This document shows positions 1-10,715 of a DNA stretch of 64,000 bases, one piece after another. Position 1 is the first letter of the stretch. Every line of letters begins with the position of its first letter. The notes under the pieces were generated by a model. It searched no databases and was not told the DNA's origin. It saw only the letters and a program-made list of their open reading frames with translations. The position numbers and the translations under genes were made by a program. The stretch is from Leptodactylus fallax (lineage: Eukaryota > Chordata > Amphibia > Anura > Leptodactylidae), in assembly GCA_947044405.1 (NCBI GenBank), contig CAMRHE010000323.1, positions 1,115,001 through 1,179,000 of the forward strand, written 5' to 3'.

Positions 1-873
1 TCGGGTAGGTGAATAAAAATCTCTATGTTAGCAGAACTTTTTTTTTTAAATTAAAAAAAATTTGCTAAAAAAACAAAAATAATTTGACAAAATTGTGACA
101 TGAAGCCACAACACAGTGTCGTATCCATCACACAACATACTTCATTGACTTATAATGGGGTCTCTCGGGGGGTCCATAATGGAGTCCATGTAATCTGATA
201 GAATTTGCCACAAAGGCTCCGAAGTTCAGGTGCCCTTGTCTATATATCTAAACTATTATCATCCTTCTGTTCCCCAAGATTTTATTGAAAGGTGGGAAGA
301 GACAAAAAGTTGGCAGGTATCAGTGTCAACAACCTCCGACAAAACTTTGACACCATTCAAGAGAATATCAAGATTTTGGTAGATCTCTTTGCAATGGTCA
401 TGAATGATCCTTTGTTTGGAGGAAGGTTGGGTTTTCCACTTACTGGAGGCGAGCACAGTCCATCTAACCCACCAATATGGACAGGTCTATCTTAGGTTTA
501 TGGAGGGGCTCCATTTCTCCTACAACAGATAATGTTTAGGTAAAGAATGACCAGACATGTTGAATTTCAATATGCCCACTTCTTTGTTCTCGCCGGAGAT
601 AAGCTTCTGCCAGAAGAAGGCATATGGCCACCTTAATATGGACTAGTAAAATGGTAAGATCTACAATGCTCACGCATGGAACAAAGTAGAAAACAGAAAC
701 CAAAGAGGAACTTGGAAAGAAGTAGTTTGGGCGACATTGTAATTTTTTGGTTCTAAAAAGGGGTTTTCTCATCAGAGATGACCTCATATATTCCAGCTCT
801 GGTCAGACGTTTTCACTGTAGTGGCCGTGGCAGGTGAAATGTAGTATTATATGACAGCCATTCTTTTAAGAGC
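1..873. other. Non-coding, nothing recognised
   Basis: No convincing gene. The first 90 bases are rich in A and T runs. Around 155-190 a phrase close to 'ggggtc' recurs, which may be a scrap of a MITE. Open frames here are short, overlap on both strands and match nothing I know. Confidence 0.5.
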
Positions 874-921
874 TATACTGTGTAAAAGTTTTAGGCAGGT
901 GTGGATAAATGCTACACAGTA

Positions 922-1161
922 AGGGCATGTTCACGCGGCAGAGAATGAAGAAGAATTTGAGGTGGACATCCCCAGATTCCTCTTTGTTTTCTGCCCCCAG
1001 TGGTATACTGGGGGGAGCCTCAAGCCGTGGACTCCGCGACTGAATAACCTGCAGAATCCGCGGCAAGATGGAGCAGGATACCTTGAAAAGAATGGGAGGC
1101 AAAATCATGACGGAATCTGCCTCAAAATCAGCAGCAGATTCTGCCGTGTGAACAAGGCCCT
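922..1161. mobile_element. MITE with TIRs, nested in Tc1 copy A
   Basis: Begins agggcatgttcacgcggcag and ends ctgccgtgtgaacaaggccc, which are imperfect inverted repeats of about 20 bp. The Tc1 sequence resumes right after it (agaatgctttc), so this is a later insertion. It encodes nothing. The flanking duplication is short and TA-containing but its exact length is unclear. Confidence 0.7.
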
Positions 1162-1329
1162 AGAATGCTTTCAACATTATAAGTTTATTTTTGTCAATTA
1201 ACAAAATGAAGTGAATGAAGAAAAGAGAAATCTAAACCTCATCATGACTGAGGAGTAAACCAATGCCGGACAACTCCTCGAAAACAGAAAGACTGGGCAT
1301 GTTGAAAACCAACACGCTCAACCCACAGA

Positions 1330-1550
1330 TATAGCCCTGATCTCAACATGGTCCAGTCTGTCTGGGATGACTTGAAGAGACAGAAGGATTGGAGCAAGCC
1401 TACATCCACAGAAGATCTGTGCTTAGTTCTCCAAGATGGGGCGGGAACAACCTCCCTGCCCAGTTCTGCCAAAAACTGTCTGCAAGTACCGAGAAGAACT
1501 GATGGAAGGCAAAGGGCAAAGGTCACACCAAATATCGATGGGATTTACAT
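1330..1550 (+). pseudogene. Tc1 transposase C-terminal remnant
   Basis: In frame, the stretch reads SVWDDLKRQ and then KPTSTEDLCLVLQD, which corresponds to the C-terminal part of Tc1-like transposases around and after the third acidic residue of the DDE catalytic triad. The N-terminal DNA-binding domain and the first two catalytic residues are absent. Near 1435-1450 the frame drifts relative to the family, so a frameshift is likely. The same segment recurs at 26500-26812 (minus) and 56430-56620 (plus). No function is expected. Confidence 0.7.
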
Positions 1551-1745
1551 TTCTCTTTTCTTCATTCACTTCATTTTGTTATTTGACCTTCTATTTTTGA
1601 AAGCATTCTTACTTTGCAGCATTTTTTCCACAAAACTTTCACACAGTAATGTACCTGTTCATGTAATACAAGGATGGCTGAAGTTGGGAGACGCTCATAC
1701 CAAGTGACTCTCAGTTCTGGCTAATAAACTGAGCTTTGTAAAGGT

Positions 1746-2085
1746 TTAAAGGGGTTGACCCATTATGGACACCTATACACAGGACAGGGATAAGTGTCCA
1801 ATCGCTGGGGGCCCTATTATCGTGTCCCCCAGTGATAAGGAGGAGTGGTGGTCAGTGCGGTTGTCCGACTGGCGCTTCATTCACTTCTATGGGGCTGCAG
1901 GCACTGCTCGAGATTACAATCCTGGCAGCCCCATAGAAGTGAATGAAGCGCCGGTCACGCAAGAGCACCAGCACTACATTCACAAGGAGGCTTTAGTGGG
2001 AACCAGCGTTTGGGCCCATAGCGATCAGACACTTATCCCCTGTCCTGTGGATAGGGGATAAGTGTCCATAATGACAACCCTTTAA
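1746..2085. mobile_element. MITE, ggggttg-type, with TIRs
   Basis: The left end tttaaaggggttgacccatt is mirrored by the right end ending in atgacaaccctttaa, and 'cattatggacac' is mirrored by 'gtgtccataatg'. The interior has a second inverted pair around 'cttcattcacttctatgggg'. Non-coding; the 98-residue open frame inside it is chance. Several relatives occur in the window (2376, 29340, 41204, 62331). Confidence 0.75.
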
Positions 2086-2375
2086 GGACCGAAGGAGACT
2101 TCCTGAGACAACCCTTATAATCCAATAGGCAAGAATGTCAGCTTTTACCAAAAATATTTTTGAATTATTACAACATGGGCCGCAGTTCAGGCACCCCAAG
2201 GTAACAGTAAAGTATATATATCTTATCCAACTTCATAGCCTGGATGCCCGTCACTGGGGCTACCTTGTATTCCCTAACCAAAGCAAAGTAGCTTGTTGGT
2301 GACCCCATTTTATCCAGTACACATGGCACAAGACTAGGCAACCACCCATGTCTAATCACATGTGAAGACAGCCTA

Positions 2376-2766
2376 TTAAAGGGGTTCCCTAGGACTTACA
2401 TATTGATGACCTAGCCTTAGGAGAGCTTATCAATGTGTGATTGATGGGGGTCCAACACGGAGACCCCCACAGATCAGCTCATCGAACAGGCTGCAGTGTT
2501 TGGGCGAGTGCTGTGACCCCTTTATTGAATACCAAGCATAGCGCCATACATTGCATAGGAGCTATACTCTGTATTGTAGCTCAATCCCATTCAATTGAAT
2601 AGGGCTGAGCTACTGCTGTACGATGTTACTGAAGAACATGACATCATCGGCACAAGTAAGAGGTCACAGCCCTTGGGTGGACGGCGATCTCTTCAAACAG
2701 CTGAGCTGGGGGGGCCTTTCCTAAGGATAGGTTTCCATTATGTAAGTCCTGAAAAACAATTTTAAC
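2376..2766. mobile_element. MITE, ggggttg-type
   Basis: Starts ttaaaggggttccctaggac and ends near aaaacaattttaact, with internal mirrored phrases (cctaggacttacat against atgtaagtcctg). Contains the 'gatgggggtccaacac' and 'agatcagct' phrases shared with the copies at 10195, 29340 and 37340. Non-coding. Confidence 0.65.
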
Positions 2767-3344
2767 TCATTAGACACAAGTTAGGTTGACAAAGCAGAAT
2801 TTTGGGAGAACTACAGATTCCTTATACTGTACAAAATTGGAATGTGAGAGGAGCCCTCGTATGGTCAGGGGAGCCCGGACAGAAGGTGGATTTGCCCACC
2901 TAGTAAAACACTAAGTGCAGAACTTGAATGGAAAACTGTATTAACCCATTAGTGCACGCCTCCTCATATGTCCACTGTTACAACCATTTTACCATGTGAC
3001 ACGTTACATAAAAAGTTAAATACTGTCATCTATTTACAGCCTTACTTATTTTATGCTGATGCGGAGATTCTGCTGCACATTATGCTCCAGAGCTGCATTC
3101 ACAGATCTGCTGATCATTAATGCTGCGATCAGAGAGATCTTTAGTTTTTCCTTCATCCCATTACTGTACTGGGACTGAAGTAAGGAGACGCTTCCTTGAA
3201 TGTAACCATAGCAAGATCTCTCAATCAGTAAGAAAATGCTACCAGATTTCAGCTCTGAAGCCTGTATGAATTAAAATGATAGTATTGTAATATAAAGTTA
3301 TAGGAATAATATTGCAAGTCTTTAACAATAACGTTCCTTGTACT
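2767..3344. other. Non-coding, nothing recognised
   Basis: Moderately AT-rich sequence with no long frame, splice-bounded exon or repeat that I can name. Confidence 0.45.
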
Positions 3345-3668
3345 TTTCATTATAACCCCTATGCATCGTGACAAGGAGTGGCAAGGGGTTATTCCATGAA
3401 ATGTATTTATAGGAGGAAGGATAAATATCTGATTATTGAGGGTCTGACCACCAATCCCAAGAACAGGATGATGCATTCAGCCTGATTACAGCCAGGCTGA
3501 ATGTGGGTGTGACTGATGGAGGACAGTGCTCTAATTCACTTTAATAGGAGCACTGCAGGTAGGTGAAGTAAAGCACTTGGCTATTTTCGGTGCTCCCATT
3601 GAAGTGCCTGGCTGATGTGGGCGGGGAAAAGAACCTCCTTTTGTTGCCTCATGGCATAACCCCTTTAC
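3345..3668. mobile_element. Probable decayed ggggtt-type MITE
   Basis: Carries the family phrases 'gagggtctgaccaccaatcc' and a terminal 'ataacccctttaca', but the two ends no longer pair well. An internal short palindrome, cctgattacagccaggct, is visible near 3481. Low confidence because the left boundary is not defined. Confidence 0.35.
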
Positions 3669-4130
3669 ATAGGGAGCCATTCTCATCTTAGGCCCACGCC
3701 TGACATGAGTCATACCATGGTAGACTAACAGACGACAACTCCCGCAACGAAGTACAACAAAGTTCCGTCTGAAAAAGGAGTCACCATGCAATACCCCTTT
3801 CAGGAAAGTAACACTGACCGCGTGATGACCGACACCAAGAAACATGACCATGTCCAACACAGTCCAAGAACATCTGAACACAGCGAATAAAAACCATCAC
3901 ACCAAGTTGTAGCAGAACAGGAGTCACCGGGGGGACGTCTAGGAGTGCCGAAGTTGTACTCGCAACTGATCCCAATGAACCTTCTTTCAATTTAGGGAAA
4001 GCCAGCACTACAAGAACCATTTCATTGGAAGGGTGGAAGAGATGAAAAGAAATGGCGGCAGGAGAATAGACCAGACTTAGGCCAGACTTGGACCAGAAAG
4101 GAACAGAAGGTAACTCGCCACTAATAGGAC
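3669..4130. other. Non-coding; left flank of the L2 element
   Basis: No gene seen. Minus-strand frames of 79 and 116 residues overlap here but show no domain. The 5' boundary of the L2 element lies somewhere around 4030-4150 and cannot be fixed from one copy. Confidence 0.4.
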
Positions 4131-4151
4131 ACTTAGTTACAAAGTATAGAA

Positions 4152-4628
4152 ATGCTTCTCACTATAATCACTGTTGTTCTTCCCATACTTGTAAAAACCA
4201 CTTTGCCACCTCAAACCAGCCATGTCACTAAGCATATCTTTATCTCTCCATCTATCCTACCCCACCATCTGATCTTCTCTGCACAGCTACTCACACACCT
4301 ACAAACTTTCCGCCCCAGACACATACAACCACCCCACACTCTCTCCTATCTACACCTGCTATCCCTCTCCCTGCTACTCCTCACTTCTGGCGACATATCC
4401 CCTAATCCTGGACCGCCCCAGCACCTCCCTGCTGTCAGATCTTTCCGCACAACCGCCACCAGCGCACGAAACCCCCTAAATCTTACACCTATCTCACCCG
4501 CTCCTGCCCCTCCCCACACACTTCCCGGCACACTATGGGACGCTCGCTCTGTATGCAACAAACTTGACTACATCCATGACCTCTTCATTTCCCATAAATT
4601 ATCATTTCTAGGTCTCACAGAAACGTAG
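4152..4628 (+). pseudogene. L2 ORF, N-terminal part (ends at a premature stop)
   Basis: 158 codons from ATG 4152. Residues 1-16 and about 64-78 are hydrophobic and leucine-rich. Residues 80-88 (GDISPNPGP) form a 2A-like motif. Residues about 130-158 (DARSVCNKLDYI, then LSFLGLTET) match the start of the L2/CR1 endonuclease, whose catalytic Asn/Glu motifs lie here; the terminal ET is the conserved glutamate region. The frame ends at TAG 4626-4628, where the family normally has an aromatic codon, so a single-base nonsense change is likely. The same frame stays open and homologous to about 4850. Start choice: first ATG, about 240 bases before the 2A motif. The gene is broken unless the stop is read through. 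Confidence 0.75.
4392..4415 (+). other. 2A-like ribosome-skipping motif
   Basis: Codes for DISPNPGP directly after a leucine-rich run and TSG. The family consensus is D-(V/I)-E-x-N-P-G-P; here the glutamate is serine, while the NPG-P core is intact. 2A-like sequences are known at the N-terminus of some L2, CR1, Rex1 and Crack LINE proteins, where they separate an N-terminal peptide co-translationally between G and P. Activity of this variant is not predictable by eye. Confidence 0.7.
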
Positions 4629-4755
4629 ATAACACCCTCAGACACCACCTCCCCTGCTGCCCTCTCCTATGGAGGTCTGCAATTCTCACACACTCCCCGC
4701 CCCAACAATAAACCTGGTGGAGGTGTAGGCGTACTTCTGTCTGACAATTGCTCCT

Positions 4756-7374
4756 TTGCCCCTATCCACCCGCCACCTGCTCTCACCCTCCCCACCTTTG
4801 AAGTGCACTCTGTCCACATTTACTCGCCCTCCAACCTTCAACTGGCCGTCATATCGACCGCCAGGACCTACTACTGCCTTTATCGACCACTTCACCACCT
4901 GGCTAATGCACTTCCTATCCACAGACACCCCCACCATCATCATGGGTGATTTCAACATCCCCATTAACACATCCCACCCCGCCGCTTCCAGTCTCTTGTC
5001 ACTCACTACCTCCTTTAACCTCTCTCAATGGTCCTCCTCTGCCACCCACACAAAGGGGTACACGCTGGACCTCATATTCACCCACCTCTGCCCTCTAGTC
5101 AACCTCTCTAACTCTCCGTCCACGCTTTCCGATCATAACCTGCTGACATTCTCTGCCCTCTCCTCTGTAATTGAAACCCAAACCCCTAAACCATCGCATC
5201 CCCGCAGGAACCTTAATAGCCTTGACATCCGCACGCTCTCAGACTCTCTCCGACCGCTCGCTGACATATCTTCACTCCAGGACGCAGATACCGCTGCTGA
5301 CTTCTACAACACCACCATTACCTCAGCCCTTGACTCTGTGGTGCCTCTCACTAACACCAGAGCCCGACCGATCAATAGGCAGCCCTGGCACACTGACCTG
5401 ACTAAAAAACTGAGACGTGCCTCACGGGTTGCAGAACGCCTCTGGAAGAAAAGCCACTCCCAGGAGGACTTCATCAGGTATAAAGAGGCAGTCCTCACAT
5501 TCAAGAACGCACTCACCTCTGCAAAGCAGGTCTACTTCTCCGCACTAATATCTGCCCTATCCCGTAACCCCAAACAGCTATTCACTACCTTCAACTCCCT
5601 TCTCCGTCCTCCTGCGCCCCCTCCGACATCACTTATCACAGCTGATGACTTTGCCTCTTATTTCAAAAGCAAAATCGACACCATCAGAGACAGTCTCACC
5701 CTACATCCCCGACAACCACTCTACCCAACTGCTCGGTGCTCTTCATCTTTAACCTGTTTCTCCACCGTCACTGATGAAAAGCTCTCTACCCTAATCTCTA
5801 AATCACACCTCACCTCCTGTGCACTCGACCCCATCCAGTCACATCTCATCCCAAAACTCTCGGAAGACATTACTCCTGCCTTAACTCATCTCTTCAACCT
5901 ATCCCTAACCAATGGATCCTTCCCTTCCGCCTTCAAACATGCTACCGTCACACCTATACTTAAGAAACCCTCCCTGGACCCGTCCTCTCCAGCCAACTAT
6001 CGCCCCATCTCACTGCTCCCATATGCCTCAAAACTACTAGAGCAACACATCCATTCCGAACTATCCTCCTACCTCTTGTCCAATATGCTTCTTGACAGAC
6101 TACAGTCAGGCTTCAGACCCCATCACTCCACAGAAACTGCCCTAACCAAGGTCACTAATGACCTTCTAACTGCCAAAGCCAAACGTCACTATTCTGTCCT
6201 CCTCCTCCTCGACCTCTCCTCTGCCTTTGACACAGTCAACCATTCCCTCCTGCTATATATTCTCTCATCCCTTGGCATCTCAGACCTGGCCCTTTCCTGG
6301 ATCTCCTCATATCTCACCAACCGCACATTCAGCATCTCCCACTCACACACCACCTCCCCGCCACGCCCTCTTTCTGTAGTTGTCCCCCAAGGCTCCGTCC
6401 TAGGACCCCTCCTGTTCTCAATCTACACCCTAGGCCTTGGCCAACTCATAGAATCCCATGATTTCCATTACCATTGCTATGCTGATGACACCCAAATATA
6501 TCTCTCTGGATCAGACATTACCTCCCTGTTGTCCAGAGTCCCAGTATATCTAGCAGCCGTAGCCTCCTTTCTCTCCTCCCGCTTTCTCAAACTCAACGTG
6601 GAGAAAACGGAATTCATAATCTTCACCCCTCCTCGCACGGCCCCCCTACCTGACCCATCTATCAAAATTAATGGAACCACTCTCACCCCAGTCCCACAGG
6701 CCCGCTGCCTTGGGATAACCTTAGACTCTGACCTATCCTTCAAGTCGCATATTCAAACCCTCAACACCTCCTGCCACCTCCAACTCAAGAACATCCACCG
6801 AATCCGCTCTTTCCTCTCCCCTGAAACGACAAAGATGCTAGTCCACGCCCTCATAATCTCCCGCTTAGACTACTGTAACACCCTTCTCTATGGCCTCCCA
6901 GCTAACACCCTCGCCCCCCTCCAATCCACTTTAAACTGTGCTGCTCGCCTAATACACCTCTCCCCCCGTTCTTCATCGGCCGCTCCCCTCTGCCAATCCC
7001 TTCACTGGCTACCCATCGCCCAGCGAATTGAGTTCAAACTACTAAGGCTGACATACAAAGCCATCCACAACCTGTCCCCTCCATATATCTCCAACCTAAT
7101 CTCCCGCTACCTGCCCGTACGTAACCTCCGATCCTCCAAAGACCTCCTACTCCGCTCTGCTCTTATCCGCTCTTCACACAACCGTCTCCAAGGCTTCTCC
7201 CGTGCATCCCCCATACTCTGGAACTCATTACCAAGACACATAAGACTGTCCCCCACAGTCACAAGCTTCAAGAAGGCCCTGAAGACTCCAATAACACTAC
7301 TGTCAACATACCGCCATCTGTACAGCCTCTACCCCCACCTTCTGTCTTTATCCCTCTTCCCTCATAGACTGTAA
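4756..7374 (+). CDS. L2 reverse transcriptase / endonuclease polyprotein, main open frame
   Basis: 872 codons. True homology starts near residue 33 (about 4852), just after the frameshift from the upstream frame; the first 32 residues are a wrong-frame read. Endonuclease motifs: GDFNI at 64-68 (catalytic Asp/Asn), DLIFT at 105-109 and SDHN at 125-128 (catalytic His). Reverse transcriptase motifs: YRPISLLP at 415-422, [11 protein letters not shown] at 486-496 (first catalytic Asp), [11 protein letters not shown] at 544-554, [10 protein letters not shown] at 575-584 (the two other catalytic Asp). The C-terminus has the L2-typical LHWLPI and a 'WNSLP' tail. The product would nick target DNA and copy its own RNA there. 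Catalytic residues are all present, but the break from the N-terminal part makes this copy probably inactive alone. Confidence 0.92.
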   Translation: MPLSTRHLLSPSPPLKCTLSTFTRPPTFNWPSYRPPGPTTAFIDHFTTWLMHFLSTDTPTIIMGDFNIPINTSHPAASSLLSLTTSFNLSQWSSSATHTKGYTLDLIFTHLCPLVNLSNSPSTLSDHNLLTFSALSSVIETQTPKPSHPRRNLNSLDIRTLSDSLRPLADISSLQDADTAADFYNTTITSALDSVVPLTNTRARPINRQPWHTDLTKKLRRASRVAERLWKKSHSQEDFIRYKEAVLTFKNALTSAKQVYFSALISALSRNPKQLFTTFNSLLRPPAPPPTSLITADDFASYFKSKIDTIRDSLTLHPRQPLYPTARCSSSLTCFSTVTDEKLSTLISKSHLTSCALDPIQSHLIPKLSEDITPALTHLFNLSLTNGSFPSAFKHATVTPILKKPSLDPSSPANYRPISLLPYASKLLEQHIHSELSSYLLSNMLLDRLQSGFRPHHSTETALTKVTNDLLTAKAKRHYSVLLLLDLSSAFDTVNHSLLLYILSSLGISDLALSWISSYLTNRTFSISHSHTTSPPRPLSVVVPQGSVLGPLLFSIYTLGLGQLIESHDFHYHCYADDTQIYLSGSDITSLLSRVPVYLAAVASFLSSRFLKLNVEKTEFIIFTPPRTAPLPDPSIKINGTTLTPVPQARCLGITLDSDLSFKSHIQTLNTSCHLQLKNIHRIRSFLSPETTKMLVHALIISRLDYCNTLLYGLPANTLAPLQSTLNCAARLIHLSPRSSSAAPLCQSLHWLPIAQRIEFKLLRLTYKAIHNLSPPYISNLISRYLPVRNLRSSKDLLLRSALIRSSHNRLQGFSRASPILWNSLPRHIRLSPTVTSFKKALKTPITLLSTYRHLYSLYPHLLSLSLFPHRL

Positions 7375-7509
7375 GCCCTTGCGGGCAGGGCCGTCTATCC
7401 CCCTGTACCAATTTGGTCTCTGTTAGCATTATCTGTTTTGTATATCTGGTGTACTGTATGTAAATCTGCAAATGTAAAGCACCATGGAATTAATGGTGCT
7501 ATATAAATA

Positions 7510-7543
<34 letters not shown>

Positions 7544-7546
7544 TAA
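7375..7546 (+). repeat. L2 3' UTR and (TAA)n tail
   Basis: The short UTR ends in a stem-forming phrase (caccatggaattaatggtgc) and 'tatataaa', then (TAA)n at about 7507-7542. The final UTR plus repeat is what L2-type reverse transcriptase recognises on its RNA. The segment 7419-7506 is closely repeated at 33675-33760 and 34935-34990. Confidence 0.85.
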
Positions 7547-7980
7547 AAACATTTATCAGTGGCCGAGCTATCAGGTCGCTAATGGGGGCCAGAAGAGGTT
7601 GCCAACACGCCATTCTGTCTTAGACTAGGGAAGTAAATCAAAACTTTGCCTCAGTAGAATTAAAGCCTTACCATCCTTTCCCCCTACCTCTCCTATGCAT
7701 TTAACAGATTGGCAGATTTTGGAGGGCTTAGTTTATCATATAAGCCTTGGTGGTAAGGGTCTTCGAAGTAATGGTAAGCAATGTGGTAGGGTGGTCCTCA
7801 CTAAGGTGGAGGTTGGGTGGTGGCCTATGGTGGAGGGTGAGTGATGACCATGTTTGTCTTCATAGGCACAGGTAATGGGAGTGCAGAGGGATACTGGACT
7901 GCCGGGACCACCATAGTCACTTCTAAGCCCCAGGTATGGAGGCATTTAATGGAGTTGCAATAGCACACCATGAGAGTCCC
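7547..7980. other. Non-coding, nothing recognised
   Basis: G- and T-rich with repeated 'ggtgg' and 'ggtaag' words around 7745-7850, possibly low-complexity. No gene seen. Confidence 0.4.
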
Positions 7981-8053
7981 TTCAAGGTCTATGGGACTGA
8001 AGAAGGTAGCTATGTTGCATTTAACTATTTCCATCAGTCCCATAGACTTTGAA
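7981..8053. repeat. Inverted repeat, 20-bp arms
   Basis: Left arm ttcaaggtctatgggactga (7981-8000) pairs with tcagtcccatagactttgaa (8034-8053), with one mismatch and a loop of 33 bases. Likely the core of a foldback MITE; outer ends were not found. Confidence 0.7.
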
Positions 8054-8464
8054 TAGCTGCTCCCTTCAAAACTGGAGGACTCAGGACCCCTGTTCTAGTG
8101 ACTGGTAGGTCCTAATGGTCCTTTAGGTGATTTATGTTTTTGGTGGCTAGCCCCTTTGGTTGTACGTTTGGTTTCACACAAGCAGATCAGTGATTTCCAA
8201 TTTGGCAAAACTGTGAATGCTATATACAGTACTGTATCCACGTAGGCTCCACGCACATGACCAAAGTCCAGGACAGATAGGACACGGATGTTTTCCACAG
8301 ATCCTATTAACGGACTGGACAAGACCATGCTGCAAAAAAAACGGGAATAGGACCTGCTTGATATTTTGTGGCTCGGTCCTATAACGCCCTCCCCTATTAT
8401 CATACGAATCCCTAAAATTTATGGCTGTGTGAGGTGGATTTAGCAAATGGGAGAAGTAGAAGTC
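8054..8464. other. Non-coding, possible old MITE scraps
   Basis: Nothing identifiable. The stretch 8225-8405 has phrases such as 'ggacacggatgttttccaca' that resemble decayed ggttcacac-type MITE interiors, but no TIR pair was found. Confidence 0.35.
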
Positions 8465-8570
8465 GTACCTTTATATTTCCCATTCCTTTCAAAGCCACTT
8501 TTGGCTTTAGTTAAAAAATATGACGCAAAAATCAACAACAAAAAACGCAGGTGGAGCCTCAGCCTCATAG
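8465..8570. mobile_element. Half of a ggctaaggcccc-type MITE
   Basis: 'acctttatatttcccattcc' then '...gcaaaaatcaacaacaaaaaac' and a terminal 'ggagcctcagcct' match the right half of the copies at 17535-17756 and 38716-38903. The left half is missing or too decayed to see. Confidence 0.5.
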
Positions 8571-9579
8571 TAGCTTGTGTTCCAGAGCTGCTATTCATAT
8601 GGTCTCATCACATAAAAGAGACTCATTGCACCGCGATTGTCCATTTCATCTGAATCTTACTTTAAAAAAAAAAAACCTATCGGACAGATTTTCATGGAAC
8701 AAATTTTTTCACCTTTTTTTCTGTGCCCTCTGATGACCATAGAACTGGAAATCCTGTGGCCTTGGTAAGTGCAGATATAAGCCATTTTACCACAAAGGGA
8801 AGAAACCCACAAGTCACACCGTAGCACAAAGAACACATTTTGAAACTTCACACACTAGTGCAAAAATCTTCCAAAAATTTCTTCAAAACAGAAATATAGC
8901 AGAGCTCCAGCTCAGTCCTTGGTTGGCTTTCTGGCACAGTCTCTCCCTCCTCCCGGGGCCGTCATTGTCAGTAACGTTTATGACTGGAATAGGAAACCTC
9001 AAAACCGACAAGGTATGGAACATTTGCTTAACCTCCAACTATTAAACAAGCCGGGTGTCTGCTCCCGACAATTATCTAATTTATAGAGGACATGAAAGAT
9101 TCTGAGCAAATAACCAGCGCCACCATTAAAGGCGAACTCCACAAAAACAGGTTTCACAGCGTTTTACAACCCCCGCTTTTCAGCCCTTTTCGTTTCGATG
9201 CCCTTGGGAGCAGCAGTTGCTCTAACATGGCAGAAATGGAGTAATGACATGTAATAACAACCCTGGGCTGGAAAAAGAACAGCCGGGCTGGACGCACAAT
9301 ACGGCTCTCTTCCTTTTCCAGAAAAATCACCTTTCGTGAGCCCACCCATAGATACAAGGAGAGAATTGCTTAAGTAGAACTCCCCTCATATTGCAAGAGG
9401 AGACAGAAAGATTATAGGAGACAAAAGTCACAGCCTGACATGGACTACCAAACCTCCAAAGTAAAGGACCGAAAGAGGGGCATAACATATTTACGTGTGG
9501 TAAGACCCAACCATCAACTACACCCAATTCCATTTTGGCTCCAGGTCATTCCCATTCAAGTCTCTTTGTGCCCCACACA
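8571..9579. other. Non-coding, nothing recognised
   Basis: No gene, TIR pair or tandem array was noticed. Frames of up to 76 codons overlap on both strands and look random. Confidence 0.4.
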
Positions 9580-9980
9580 GTATAACACCCCCATACTTGC
9601 CCTAGCATGGTATGTCCCTTACATTATAATGTCCCCCTCTAGCTGCCCCTACAGTATATTGTCCCCTTAGTATAATGCCCCCTTCAGTTGCCTGCACATT
9701 ATAATGTCCCCTTCCAGTTGTCCCCAGAGTATACAGCCCCCCCCTCTAGTTGCCCCACATTATAATGTCCACCCTCCAGTTGCTCCTACAGTATAATATC
9801 TCCCTCTAGTTGCCCCCATGGTATACAGTCCCCTCCAGTTGCCCTCACAGTATAAAGCCCCCCTCCATTTGCTCCTACAGTATAATATCTCCCTCCAATT
9901 GCCCCCATAGTATACAATCCCCTCCAGTTGCCCCAACATTATAACGTTCCCCTCCAGTATAATGTCCCCTCCAGTTACTG
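9580..9980. repeat. Degenerate ~30-bp minisatellite
   Basis: Repeating phrase of the type 'cctccagttgcccc' + 'acagtataatgtcccc', with alternative middles (acattataatg, atagtatacag). About 12-13 imperfect copies of 28-34 bp. Old enough that units differ at many sites. Confidence 0.8.
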
Positions 9981-10194
9981 AACACATGTATTCACTAAAA
10001 CATACATTCCCAGAGAGAGGGCAGGTCAGGGTTGCTTCGCCTTAGTTAAAGGAATTGTCAAAGATAAGAAAAAAAAACATGGCTGCCTTCTTCCAAAAAC
10101 AGTGCTGCACCTCCACAGATTCAGTTTTTCCCCTTTCCCTTCCCTTGCGCTGGGCTGTAATACCATACACAACCCACACTAGACCCCTATCCAG

Positions 10195-10588
10195 GCACTA
10201 TCCTAATTGATCATCAGTGGGGGTCCGACACCTGGAAACCCCTCAAATCAGCTCCACAGGCCATGTGACGTCACGGTCAATCATATGGCCTGTCAGCAAC
10301 TCAGTCCCATTCTACACCCGGACCCCGCACAGATCATCTATTCAAGCAGCCTCTGGGTGCCAGAAGCTGCTAATGGATGGGTGGCGCTGCAGGTCATTAG
10401 AACCTCCACTATGCAGAGGACGAGGCTGCACGGCTTCTATTCCTTGTATAGACGTACATGGTGCTTCACATGCGTCACCCATACACCTGGAGGTGATAGA
10501 ACAGATGGTCTGTGCAGGTCCGGAGGTCAGACCCCCACATCAGGTCATCAGTATGAAAATTCAATTTGGGGCCGGACAACCCCTTTAA
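10195..10588. mobile_element. ggggttg-type MITE, right end clear
   Basis: Ends in ccggacaacccctttaa and contains 'cagtgggggtccgacacctg' and a mirrored 'cggaggtcagacccccacat'. The left end is weak (near 10195). The 132- and 123-residue frames inside it are chance frames in repeat sequence. Confidence 0.6.
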
Positions 10589-10715
10589 GGGGGTCACTCA
10601 CCTGAAAAACTGAGGACTCTTAAAACAGCTGATTGTCAGGGGACCCGGGTGTCAGACCACTGCCGATTAATCAATAGGTCACCAATCTGTAACATTAGGT
10701 CATCAATAGGAAGGC
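10589..10715. mobile_element. MITE fragment abutting the previous one
   Basis: Starts gggtcactcacctgaaaaac and carries 'ggggacccgggtgtcagacc' and 'aggtcatcaatagg', phrases of the same ggggttg family in the opposite order. A fragment with no closing TIR. Confidence 0.4.

Larger units (their letters stand above)
874..1653 (+). mobile_element. Tc1-like DNA transposon, decayed copy A
   Basis: The left end (tgtgtaaaagttttaggcag) and right end (tttgcagcattttttccaca, then cacagtaatgta) match the ends of the related copy at 56219-56753. The middle holds a remnant of the C-terminal transposase region. The family cuts and pastes DNA at TA dinucleotides. This copy is inactive: much of the coding region is missing, and a separate MITE (922-1161) sits inside its left end. 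Confidence 0.75.
4131..7546 (+). mobile_element. L2/CR1-group non-LTR retrotransposon (LINE), near full coding length
   Basis: One plus-strand element runs from an N-terminal region with a 2A-like motif through apurinic-type endonuclease and reverse transcriptase to a short 3' UTR and a TAA microsatellite tail. The 3' UTR has the phrase 'gtaagcccttgcgggcaggg' and a terminal stem (caccatggaattaatggtgc) followed by 'tatataaa' and (TAA)n, typical of L2-like elements in fish and frogs. No target-site duplication is obvious, as expected when such elements end in a microsatellite. Two lesions break the frame: an in-frame TAG at 4626-4628 and an apparent 2-bp loss near 4851-4856. The rest stays open for 872 codons, so the insertion is fairly young. 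The 5' end may be truncated. A second copy of its tail hosts the array at 33675-35000. Confidence 0.9.

Noticed and set aside
4392..4415. 2A motif as a sign of an integrated RNA virus
   Set aside because: The motif is followed in the same element by LINE endonuclease and reverse transcriptase, and 2A-like motifs are known in L2/CR1 LINEs. No capsid, helicase or viral polymerase is present.
4686..5006. 106-codon minus-strand frame
   Set aside because: Antisense to the L2 endonuclease region; a shadow frame.
10207..10605. Two overlapping frames of 123 and 132 codons
   Set aside because: Both lie within a ggggttg-type MITE.
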